From NCBI RefSeq assembly GCF_029223285.1, contig NZ_JARHUJ010000002.1, positions 868,001 to 932,000 of the forward strand: DNA of 64,000 bases. Direction: 5' to 3'. The stretch's first letter is position 1; the number at the start of each line of letters is the position of its first letter. The stretch comes from Paraflavitalea sp. CAU 1676 (GTDB lineage Bacteria > Bacteroidota > Bacteroidia > Chitinophagales > Chitinophagaceae). Positions 27,318 through 35,025 of the stretch are shown here, one piece after another. The notes under the pieces were generated by a model. That model was not told the origin of the DNA and made no database searches. It saw only the letters and a list, made by a program, of their open reading frames with translations. Made by a program: the position numbers and the translations under genes.

Positions 27318-28979
27318 TTACTCACAACCCCAGAGCAATCCGCTCCGCTTATAATCGCCCATTTTGTAGGTGATGAGGTTTTTGAGGATATGATAGTTCG
27401 ACCCGCCAAAAGGAGCACGGTTGAAGTTGAGCAGATCGTCGGGATGCATGGCCGTCATCACCGTCATCACTTTTTGGGTATTCCAGGGGTTTACCCAACT
27501 GGAGAGCAATGCATAACCTTTACCCTCGTACATTTTTGTCCCGATGACACCTTGTTCGGTGATCTTGACCGGCAGCTGCTGCATCACCTTTTCCACGATC
27601 GAATTGCCCGAAGGGGTGCCCACTACAAACAGGTTGTACTGGCTCAGGTCATAGTGCTGAACCTCGGCATCGGTGATCAGGGTTCCTTTGGCCATATTGG
27701 GGATGATCTTTACAAAACCTTTGATAAAGGTCTTCAGCCGCGCATCGGCCGCTGTATCGCTTTCGTGCGATGAGAGGATGATCAATACGCTGTCTTTCCT
27801 GAATACCTCGGAGATCGTAGGTATCTTGTCGACATCCGGTTTCCGGATAGCTTCTGTAGCAGCCATCCACTGGTCGATATCGGCAGGGGTTACTTTCGTT
27901 AGCGCTTCCACAATGCGCGGCATAAAGTCTTCGAGGGTTGGGTAGGTGGCCCTGTTGGCCTCGTATTCCTTCAACGCGTCGAGGATGGGGTACAGGTAGA
28001 TCCAGCGGCGGCCCTTTTGAGGTCGCACATAGTTCTGCTCCGCAAAAGCTTCCCCAAACTTCTGCGCCGCCAGCCGGCAGGCGATGGCTTCGGTTAGATG
28101 TTCTTTAACCACAGCGCCCCAATCGGCATAAGCCTGCGCTTTCATAGATTCTTTGATGGGTTCATGTAAGTGAGAGAGCGCCGCCAATTGATCGGCATAA
28201 GGCTGCTTTTCGCAAGCCGGGTTGGCAAAGGAATGACCAAACTCGTGCCAGATGAGGTTGTACAACCTCGACTGATCGAAAGTAGGTATGCGCATATAAC
28301 TCTTCTGTGGCGCGATCACCGCATACAATTCCCGGCCTTTGGCCGTGCGCATACGGGGACCGAAATTGCCCCAGCCAAAGAAATTGAGGATGAGGTTGAA
28401 CTGCACCTGCTCCTTTGAGTTTACGCCATAGTAGTTGAGCACCCGTTCCTTTTCTTTGAAATTGTCGAGGTTGAATTGCAGGTTGCGGAGACTGATATTG
28501 TAAAACGCTTCATTGCTATTGAAGAATTGTACATAGCTGGTCTCTTCCACAAATTGCTTCATCAACAAGCGGAAAGAATCGAGCTTGCTATCATTGCGCC
28601 GTTCGTACACCAGGTCGCTGCGCCATTCGAAAGTATTCGTGAGGTGCAATAAGAACCAGATGGGCGCGTCGATGGTATTGAACAGTTTACCGCTCTTCAG
28701 GTTTTGCTCCGCATACACCATTAAGGGATGTGTTTTGTATTTCGATAGCTCCTGGTCTACCTTCAACTTATAGTCGATGTCGACATAATTGGTGAGCGGC
28801 ATACCAGAGGCCAGTACAACGGCCTGGTACAATTCGATACGCGGATCGACACTGAACTTCACCCCGCCATAGTCGAAACTAAAACTCTTGAAACGCTCCC
28901 TTTGACCGGGATCCGAAAACACCGGCCCTGATAATGCCAAACAAAGGGCCATGGCCAGCCAGTTCCTGAAATTGTTCAT
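27318..28979 (-). CDS. DUF4932 secreted metallopeptidase-like protein
   Basis: This 553-residue exported protein has a signal peptide at residues 1-22 (cut near VFSD). It has the DUF4932 layout: a start with FSVDPRIELYQAVVLASG and the motif IWHEFGHSF at residues 243-251, an HExxH-type zinc site (His245, Glu246, His249 by my count). A downstream LTEAIACRLAA near 298 could supply the third ligand glutamate. A C-terminal domain of about 150 residues contains DSVLIILSSHESD and LFVVGTPSGNS, resembling a flavodoxin-like or amidase-like unit. A periplasmic or surface peptidase is likely; the substrate is unknown. It is transcribed alone from the minus strand, and the 165-bp gap to the convergent gene holds a long inverted repeat (GATCACCT / AGGTGATC). 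Confidence 0.85.
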   Translation of the reverse strand: MNNFRNWLAMALCLALSGPVFSDPGQRERFKSFSFDYGGVKFSVDPRIELYQAVVLASGMPLTNYVDIDYKLKVDQELSKYKTHPLMVYAEQNLKSGKLFNTIDAPIWFLLHLTNTFEWRSDLVYERRNDSKLDSFRLLMKQFVEETSYVQFFNSNEAFYNISLRNLQFNLDNFKEKERVLNYYGVNSKEQVQFNLILNFFGWGNFGPRMRTAKGRELYAVIAPQKSYMRIPTFDQSRLYNLIWHEFGHSFANPACEKQPYADQLAALSHLHEPIKESMKAQAYADWGAVVKEHLTEAIACRLAAQKFGEAFAEQNYVRPQKGRRWIYLYPILDALKEYEANRATYPTLEDFMPRIVEALTKVTPADIDQWMAATEAIRKPDVDKIPTISEVFRKDSVLIILSSHESDTAADARLKTFIKGFVKIIPNMAKGTLITDAEVQHYDLSQYNLFVVGTPSGNSIVEKVMQQLPVKITEQGVIGTKMYEGKGYALLSSWVNPWNTQKVMTVMTAMHPDDLLNFNRAPFGGSNYHILKNLITYKMGDYKRSGLLWGCE

Positions 28980-29094
28980 GCTATACTTTTTTTTGAAAAT
29001 GAAAAGATGCCGGCATTGGTTGCAGTAATGCCAGTAAGACCGGTCGCAAATGTAGCCGATACACCAGGGCTGAAATTGTAAAAATCATGCATTT

Positions 29095-29931
29095 TTACCC
29101 GCGTGGTATCAGGATCAGTTCGTTTTGCACCAGGGTGGTGATTTGGGGAATGAGGCCCGGATTGTAATCGGCGAACAAGGTGAAGTCTTTGATAAAATGC
29201 GATTGATCGTAATAGCCGAGCTCATGCGCCAGGTCGGTAAGGCTGCGATAGCTACGCTGCTGCAGGGCCCGAAGCGCCCGGCGGAACCGGATCACTTTGA
29301 GGTATTCTTTGGGCGCCTGACCAACATACTGTTTAAACTGCCGGTATAAGGTGGAAGTGTCTTTGTATTCTGTGGCCGCCAGCGACACCACGCGTGCGTT
29401 GGGTTCCTGGCATTCGAGGTGCAACAAAAAGCGGTCTACATAAGGCTGCCGGTTGCCACACTGCAGCGCCTTGCCTAGAAAGCCATCCAGTATCCCTACA
29501 CGATCATCGGGCTGATCGGTAGCGAAGACTTGCTCTATGAGGTCGTTGGCCAGCCGCCCGAAGATCATCCCCAACACGTCGGTCTCTGGCAACAGCTCCG
29601 CATAGGGGATCTTTGTAAATCGTCGCAGACCACCCGCCGGGAAGATCACCGATACCTGGTCCATTTCGCCTTCTACGAGCACATCAAAGGGTCTTTTATG
29701 AAAACCCCAGAGGCGGCTATGCACCTGCCTGCCTGGTTGTATTTGGCAATGGTTTTCGGTGGGGGAGAGCTGCCGGGTGATCGTATTGGCCTTGTAGATG
29801 GATAAGCAAAGGTTGGCAGCGGGCAAAGACTGGTAGTGGTAGTGTTGAGCAGCCCGTTGGGTAGTAAAGATATAGTACAGGCCCAAATCCTGTAGCGCTT
29901 TCACAGCCGGGTACTTGATGATGATGTTCAT
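29095..29931 (-). CDS. AraC-family transcriptional regulator
   Basis: This 278-residue regulator has an N-terminal sensing half (residues 1-150, starting MNIIIKYPAVKALQDLG; cupin-like, DUF6597 type). The C-terminal AraC DNA-binding domain is at about 175-265: VVSLAATEYKDTSTLYRQFKQ for the first HTH, APKEYLKVIRFRRALRALQ for the linker helix, and LTDLAHELGYYDQSHFIKDF for the second. It is the usual Bacteroidota form that controls small stress or redox operons. It lies 150 bp downstream of the minus-strand oxidoreductase gene, so it may regulate it. The ligand is unknown. Confidence 0.92.
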   Translation of the reverse strand: MNIIIKYPAVKALQDLGLYYIFTTQRAAQHYHYQSLPAANLCLSIYKANTITRQLSPTENHCQIQPGRQVHSRLWGFHKRPFDVLVEGEMDQVSVIFPAGGLRRFTKIPYAELLPETDVLGMIFGRLANDLIEQVFATDQPDDRVGILDGFLGKALQCGNRQPYVDRFLLHLECQEPNARVVSLAATEYKDTSTLYRQFKQYVGQAPKEYLKVIRFRRALRALQQRSYRSLTDLAHELGYYDQSHFIKDFTLFADYNPGLIPQITTLVQNELILIPRG

Positions 29932-30081
29932 GGGTTACGAATCGAGCTTCTGTAAGAAATGCCTTGCCTTTGCTGATGAGGGATTGTTTGCCTAATGACA
30001 GGCTAAAGTAACAAATGTTGCACGGGTATCCATTTCCAATACGCAAACCGGCTACGTAGTGCGCATCACTGGGTTTCTGTC

Positions 30082-30720
30082 TTACATACTAAAGATCTTC
30101 TCCAGTTCAATGACATGTTTACCGTCGCCCAGTACTTTCGGCGCTTTGGCCATTTTGCCGGCAAGCACATCGGTAGGCATAGGTTTGAACTTCCGGATGA
30201 TCCCCACGGCATTCAGGAACTTCAACATACCGGCCATCATCCGCTCGGCCACCCGGTCGGAATCTTTCCGCAGTAACAAGCCTGGCTTGAAAATAATGAG
30301 CTGATCAAAGGCCAGGCCGGTCATCAGATCTTCCAACTGGCCCTTCATGCGGGAGTAAAAGACCTTGCTGCTGGCGGCGGCACCATAGGCCGACAATAAC
30401 ACGGTGCTGCGCACGCCGTTCTGTTTGGCGATCGCGGCAAACCGGGCGGGTATCTCGTAATCGATCTGCCACTGTTTTTCTTTGGTGCCTGCTGTTTTGA
30501 GGGTGGTACCCAGGCAGGAAAACCAAACATCGCCCTTGATGTGGTCCGACACTGCTTCAAGCTGGTCAAAGTTGGTAATGATCTCGCTCAGTTTAGGGTG
30601 CTTCAATCCGCTGGCGCGGCGCACAAACAACACCACGGCCGTGTAATCCTTATCTTCCAATAACACCTTAACCAGGTCTTTTCCGGTGGCGCCGGTGGCA
30701 CCGATGATCAATGCTTTCAT
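30082..30720 (-). CDS. Atypical SDR NAD(P)H-binding oxidoreductase
   Basis: This 212-residue cytoplasmic Rossmann protein begins MKALIIGATGATGKDLVKVL with the GxxGxxG nucleotide loop, followed by VRRASG (likely NADPH-specific arginines). Later it has SCLGTTLKTAGTKEKQW, the STVLLSAYGA strand and FYSRMKGQLED, giving a YxxxK catalytic pair, and IIFKPGLLL. This is the HTATIP2/CC3-like atypical short-chain dehydrogenase group. The substrate cannot be read from sequence. It is at the head of a minus-strand pair with the AraC gene. Confidence 0.88.
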   Translation of the reverse strand: MKALIIGATGATGKDLVKVLLEDKDYTAVVLFVRRASGLKHPKLSEIITNFDQLEAVSDHIKGDVWFSCLGTTLKTAGTKEKQWQIDYEIPARFAAIAKQNGVRSTVLLSAYGAAASSKVFYSRMKGQLEDLMTGLAFDQLIIFKPGLLLRKDSDRVAERMMAGMLKFLNAVGIIRKFKPMPTDVLAGKMAKAPKVLGDGKHVIELEKIFSM

Positions 30721-31418
30721 TCAATTGGTTTTTAGTCTGCTCTTTTCTTTTGAACTCCTCCGCCAGCTTTCCTGACATTTTCCAAATTTCCCACCATTGC
30801 CTCAATAGTGCAAAAATAAACATAGGAGGTTGCTTATGGAATTTTATGGCTGCTGCATCTCATGTCCTTCTTCTACAAACCTCCCTTCCTCGCACAGGTA
30901 CACGTAGTTATATGCTACATTTTTCTTTGTTTTAACAAAAATTGTGTGGTTATTTTTTGAATATATTATTTTTTCTGATCAACTTTATGACGGTATCGAA
31001 AACGTTCATGAACCAACGAAATCCGGCATCAGGCCAAACATATACAACCGCCGGACGCAAAAAATACCCGAATAAGATCAATTAAAAAATAGTTTACTAT
31101 TTCTTATGGATTCTTTCAAGGGCAGCATCTTATAAATAGGACACCGGTATTCTCTACTTGCACCAATCCTTTTGACTAAAGTTTTACGCGTCTCTTCTTC
31201 TCTTCTCTCGCCCGAAGCCGGCAGTTAGCCAGGTTTCAGGCTCATGGCTAAGACTCTCTATTAGTAGCATTTCAGCACAACAGGCGGCCCGCTGCCCATA
31301 GGGCATGCAGCACCGCATCTGACCGATGTAATACCATCTGAGTAAACCGTTGCATAAACAGCGGGGTCGCACTGTTGTGCCTTTTTAAAACACTTTTATT
31401 CATTAAAAACTGTAATGT
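30721..31418. other. 698-bp intergenic region
   Basis: No gene is supported here. The stretch about 30880-31100 is strongly AT-rich (runs such as ATATTATTTTTTC) and probably holds the divergent promoters of the minus-strand oxidoreductase and the plus-strand AbiJ-like gene. A short hairpin, GCACTGTTGTGC at 31369-31380 followed by a T run, could be a weak terminator. Open frames in this interval have no start, composition or motif that would support them. Confidence 0.5.
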
Positions 31419-31907
31419 ATGAACCAACTTCAACCACGCGTTCGCTTGTTTTCTGAAAGACATGGTCTGGCCCCCGAAAAAGCACCCTACCAGGAAGATT
31501 CGCTGGACGATGAGCTGCGGCACGCCTTATGGAATGCTGCATTCAAACACATTTTTTTCCTGTTCGAGCCCGATGTCAAGGAAGAATACAAACACCGTAC
31601 TGCCATCTATCGTGCTATCTTACTCGACTTTCATTGGCACGGAGCACATTGTGTAGAAGACGAATACAAAGATGAAGAGTATGACGAATTAATCGGAGGC
31701 GTTCAGGAGGTGTATTATGATGATGAATGGAACAAGGTGTTCGATTTCATCGAATTCATGATCATCCTGGCTTCCCAATACGAAATAGATGTACTGGCCT
31801 TTATCGAATCCTGCAATGCTGCCCTTGAAAAGGAATGTTCGGTATACCGGGTGGTAGACGGAAAATTGATACGCGCGTGGGAACCGCCGTCGCCGTCACA
31901 GAGTTAA
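31419..31907 (+). CDS. AbiJ-NTD4 domain protein
   Basis: This 162-residue protein has residues about 9-60 reading VRLFSERHGL, then DDELRHALWNAAFKHIFF, the start of the AbiJ N-terminal domain 4 family (FSER-x-G ... LR-x-x-LWN). The part near 145-155 (VYRVVDGKLIRAWEP) matches the usual end of that domain. AbiJ-type proteins are abortive-infection components in which this domain is joined to a C-terminal effector (often HEPN-like). Here no effector follows, so the gene is either a stand-alone regulator or a truncated remnant. ATG start; 54 bp upstream of the RteC gene. Confidence 0.7.
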   Translation: MNQLQPRVRLFSERHGLAPEKAPYQEDSLDDELRHALWNAAFKHIFFLFEPDVKEEYKHRTAIYRAILLDFHWHGAHCVEDEYKDEEYDELIGGVQEVYYDDEWNKVFDFIEFMIILASQYEIDVLAFIESCNAALEKECSVYRVVDGKLIRAWEPPSPSQS

Positions 31908-31961
31908 TGATAGTAGCAACTTCTCCAGGGTTATTTTAATTATTAACTTAAAGAAACAGCT

Positions 31962-32795
31962 ATGATTTTAAGTGTGCCTTTCCTTCAGCAACTCAAAGAA
32001 AGTTTCATTGAACAACTCGATGAAACGGAGCAGCAGGCTGGCGACGAGCTGGATTATGCTGACAGAAGGATCAACTATTGCCAGGATTTTATGGAGCAAC
32101 TAAAGGAGTTGATCCAGACCGGGGAATTCGACGATGAAACTTCCGAAGTCTTTTTCTTTAAAGAGCTAAAATCCTTCGCGTGGGGCCGGCAGATCTTCTA
32201 CATGAAAATGTACAAAATGCACGCACGCCTTCTTACCGGTTGCGCCTCCAAAGAGAAAGAGCAACTGATGGACGCTGTGGGCAAAGAGATCACTTTTCTG
32301 GAAGAACATTACGACCTGCAAGCCTACCACCATACCGGCATGCGGCATTTTGACCGGCTCTATTTTACACGCGGCGCATTCGACTGGAAGACCTGCCTGG
32401 ATCCCTTTCAATACGACAGCGGCTTCTCTACGAGTGCCGATAGTACGCTGGCAGCAGTAATGGCTTCAAGCGATTTCATTCATTACTTGGGTAATCTACT
32501 CCATGAGCCTCCCTTATTGGCTCAAACCGAAGCTGCTAAAAAAAAACGAAAATTAAAGTGGGCCTGCTCACGCGTCGATTTTGTCGAATTGGTGTACGCG
32601 CTTTGCATAGCAGACTGTTTCTCCCACACCAGCATCAAAGAAGCCATGGAAGTTTTGTCCGACGCATTCGGCGTCGACCCTGGCAATTTTTACAAATCCT
32701 TTGACCAGGTTAAAGGCCGCGTAAAGGAAGTCGCCCGGTTTCTCCGGAGTCTCGCAAATACCCTCGAGCGACATGTAGAAACGGCCATTGGCTAA
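31962..32795 (+). CDS. RteC-domain protein
   Basis: This 277-residue cytoplasmic protein matches the RteC family along its length: an N-terminal helical region, FFFKELKSFAWGRQIFYMKM near 65-85, YHHTGMRHFDRLYFTRG near 122, and a C-terminal KLKWACSRVDFVELVYALCIADCF followed by FGVDPGNFYKSFDQVKGR. In the Bacteroides element CTnDOT, RteC drives excision; outside such elements RteC proteins are often orphan regulators. No integrase or transfer genes are intact here, though a primase/helicase remnant lies near 59.4-60.5 kb. The function in this genome is therefore open. Confidence 0.88.
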   Translation: MILSVPFLQQLKESFIEQLDETEQQAGDELDYADRRINYCQDFMEQLKELIQTGEFDDETSEVFFFKELKSFAWGRQIFYMKMYKMHARLLTGCASKEKEQLMDAVGKEITFLEEHYDLQAYHHTGMRHFDRLYFTRGAFDWKTCLDPFQYDSGFSTSADSTLAAVMASSDFIHYLGNLLHEPPLLAQTEAAKKKRKLKWACSRVDFVELVYALCIADCFSHTSIKEAMEVLSDAFGVDPGNFYKSFDQVKGRVKEVARFLRSLANTLERHVETAIG

Positions 32796-33031
32796 GTCAT
32801 TGATAATTCCACACAGGCAATCCGTAGCCTATCTATAGATACTTTCAGCGCAATTTCGTATGACAACTTTCCTCAGGCTGTACCGGGCAACCGGTGCAGC
32901 TTTTTTTATGCCCATACCACCCGGAAATCTGATCACCTGTTGCAAAGAAAAAGTAGTACTCCATCCATATTTCATCTATAAATATAGTTGCGCATATACC
33001 CCAGCTTTGTGATTGTAAAAAAACGAATAGT

Positions 33032-34024
33032 ATGACACACGCAGCAAACATACCCGAACTTGATGGCAACCTGGTGGTACCCGTATTTACCGAACAGGGT
33101 ACCCTGCTAGCCTGCCTGTTGCCTGCGCATAGCCTGGATATGCACAGCAGTTTCCCTCTCATAGAGGCCTTGTTCAGGCAATGTGCAGGCAATATGCAGG
33201 CAATAAACAAGTTTAGCGACATGCACCGGGAAAGCAGTCCGTACGAACGTACCCTGCATACTCCCGCTATACATACCGATGTTCACAGTTGGGCCGGCCA
33301 ACTATTACAATCACTTAAAAAACAAATCAAAATGGCTAACGAACAACAAAAAGGGGTTGCCTCCGACAGGATACTGACCGATCCAGCCTTCGAACGCACC
33401 CGGGAGAACATGTCGGAATTTGGCAGGTCGGGCAAAGCAGCCAGCCTGCTGCGCGAGATCTTTCGCGACATGACAGTCTACGCAAAGGACCAGGTGCTTC
33501 AATCGAGGCTGCTCAAATTCTTTTCGCAGATCATTTCAACTGATGGTATCAACAAGCGTGGCGAACGCACCATTGCCAATGGGGACCCATCGCTGCTAAA
33601 AGGATTCAACTTCAATCAGCGAACAGGTATACGCGACAGCCTGTACGCAAAGTGTCCGGTTTCCATCAATCGTACGACAGGCGTAGCACAGGTGACGATC
33701 CCTTCTTTCGTTCCCAACATAATGGTGAAAGCACCGAGAGGTACCACTCATTATCGCATTGTAGCAGGAGCAACAGCGGTCAACTTCGACACAGAACTCT
33801 ACAGCTATATGCGTACAGATACTGGGGAACTTCCCTGGGGTCAGTTGCCTACGACCGCCAGCAACCTGTTGCTGAACTTCCCGGCCAACTCGCCAGACAC
33901 GGTGATCGTGGCACTCAGTATTGAATTCGGTCAGCAGGTAAATGGACACAGCTATCCTTTGAAAACCACCAGCGCAAATGCAACCACTATCGTGGCAGTG
34001 GACAAACTGGTACTCCCCGGCTAA
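33032..34024 (+). CDS. Bacteroidota conserved protein (DPAFxRTREN-type) with extra N-terminal segment
   Basis: This is a 330-residue protein. Residues about 101-330, from an internal ATG at 33332, match a multi-copy Bacteroidota family of unknown function that I recognise by DPAFERTRENMSEFGRSGKA, SLLREIF and GERTIANGDPSLLKGFNFN. Family members usually begin near here with a short basic leader. The preceding 100 residues (ELDGNLVVPVFTEQ, LLPAHSLDMHSSFPLIEALF) are extra, in the same frame and without a signal peptide; they may be a fused module, or translation may start at 33332. The C-terminal half is beta-rich. It is followed by a hairpin-rich region and a holin-like gene. Function unknown. 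Confidence 0.7.
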   Translation: MTHAANIPELDGNLVVPVFTEQGTLLACLLPAHSLDMHSSFPLIEALFRQCAGNMQAINKFSDMHRESSPYERTLHTPAIHTDVHSWAGQLLQSLKKQIKMANEQQKGVASDRILTDPAFERTRENMSEFGRSGKAASLLREIFRDMTVYAKDQVLQSRLLKFFSQIISTDGINKRGERTIANGDPSLLKGFNFNQRTGIRDSLYAKCPVSINRTTGVAQVTIPSFVPNIMVKAPRGTTHYRIVAGATAVNFDTELYSYMRTDTGELPWGQLPTTASNLLLNFPANSPDTVIVALSIEFGQQVNGHSYPLKTTSANATTIVAVDKLVLPG

Positions 34025-34039
34025 AGCAACACACTCAAC

Positions 34040-34320
34040 CATCGTGGAGCGGCCAGCCCGCAACAGGCTGGGAGAGGCGCCAGGGACCGGCTTACCACTT
34101 CTCCTGAAGTAAAGGTCGCTGTCATTACAACGACCATCAAACAGAAGCCCGTCGTCCTTGAGCGTCTACCACCTGACCATTACCCAACGGTTCGCCCTGG
34201 TGGGTTCGTGCCCCTGCATGCCCGAAGCTTCCATGCAGTGTTCGAGCTCACCCTTTCCGGTTGGCGCCCTGTGCGCAGGGGTGCTGACCGGTAAGCCGCG
34301 GACCGGAAGGATGGGAGAGA
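34040..34320 (+). ncRNA. Hairpin-rich region, candidate structured RNA
   Basis: The 347-bp gap between the DPAFxRTREN-type gene and the holin-like gene has no supportable ORF but many paired segments. CCAGCC (34053-34058) pairs GGCTGG (34066-34071). GGTCG (34114-34118) pairs CGACC (34131-34135). CTGCATG (34214-34220) pairs CATGCAG (34232-34238), apparently enclosed by GGTG/CACC. TTCCGGT (34255-34261) pairs ACCGGAA (34302-34308), enclosing an inner stem of 8 bp with a one-base bulge (34264-34271 with 34276-34284). It is more GC-rich than the flanking intergenic DNA. This could be a trans-acting RNA, a leader controlling the small gene, or an element boundary. Confidence 0.45.
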
Positions 34321-34371
34321 GGCCTGATTAGTAGTTTGGTATCGTTATTCTTAACCAGTCAATCGTTCTTT

Positions 34372-34587
34372 ATGAGTAATATCATCAACCGCGTGCAGAA
34401 CAAAACGCCGAAGTTCTTCAAACTGCTGCGCACCATCGGGATCTCTCTGGCAGCAGCCAGCGCCGCGGTGTTCGCGTCGCCGATAGAACTTCCCGCCATT
34501 GTCAACGAGATCGCAGGCTACGTGGCGGTAGCCGGCAGCGTGATGGGCGGTGTAAGTCAAACTGCGGTATTGAACGAGGAAGAGTAG
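34372..34587 (+). CDS. Holin-like small membrane protein
   Basis: This 71-residue protein starts at ATG 34372, preferred to an in-frame upstream start at 34336. It has a basic amphipathic N-terminus (MSNIINRVQNKTPKFFKLL), two hydrophobic helices at about 24-40 and 44-62 rich in A/G/V, and a short acidic end (NEEE). This size, charge pattern and double helix resemble phage holins and small toxin-like membrane peptides. Similar proteins are, to my knowledge, common in Bacteroidota as hypotheticals. It ends 15 bp before a strong terminator and is preceded by the hairpin-rich region. Confidence 0.65.
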   Translation: MSNIINRVQNKTPKFFKLLRTIGISLAAASAAVFASPIELPAIVNEIAGYVAVAGSVMGGVSQTAVLNEEE

Positions 34588-34601
34588 GGTTTGCATTTTT
34601 C

Positions 34602-34630
34602 AGAGCGCCTCCGTATGGGGGCGCTCTTTT
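34602..34630 (+). terminator. Intrinsic terminator after the holin-like gene
   Basis: AGAGCGCC (34602-34609) pairs with GGCGCTCT (34620-34627) across a 10-base loop and is followed by TTT. It closes the transcript carrying the DPAFxRTREN-type gene, the hairpin region and the small membrane protein. Confidence 0.8.
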
Positions 34631-34847
34631 GGCGAGTGCAGTATGGAAGGCTGTACTGCGATTGAACGGTTTAATACGGTTCAAGCATGAAAAAAGTGGC
34701 TTGCACCGTTATCTACAAACGCATCCGATAAATGTTAATAACTCATTATACAGTCTTAAGGTATATGATCAATTTATCCCTTTACTTTGCGCCCCCATTG
34801 CAGGATTGATACAGTGGCTGGTGATGAGTTGCCTGGATGAATGGCTG

Positions 34848-34939
34848 CACATTTATCGGCGATTTCGACACACTTATCGGTTATTCCTGCACAGTTACGA
34901 GGTTGTGCTAGGTGCATTGATTGGAATTACTGTTCTTTG
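34848..34939 (+). promoter_or_regulatory. LytTR-like triple direct repeat and promoter of the OmpA gene
   Basis: Three 12-bp direct repeats occur exactly 21 bp apart: CACATTTATCGG (34848-34859), CACACTTATCGG (34869-34880) and CACAGTTACGAG (34890-34901). A -7-like box GTTCTTTG (34932-34939) starts exactly 42 bp after the third repeat. LytTR regulators such as AgrA are known to bind 9-bp direct repeats with 12-bp spacers, that is a 21-bp period, so this looks like an activator array placed two helical turns per site. A matching array lies at 36481-36572. The ORF overlapping this region on the plus strand (34629-35048) is therefore rejected as coding. Confidence 0.7.
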
Positions 34940-35025
34940 TGTTCACTATTTCCAGCACTACCGCTACCCTGGGATTCATTTACATGATATACTAATAATT
35001 ACCTCACCTAAACCCGGTTGCGTTT

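Noticed and set aside
31272-31523. Minus-strand ORF across the AbiJ-NTD4 gene start
   Set aside because: It overlaps the recognised AbiJ-NTD4 start and has no support beyond being open.
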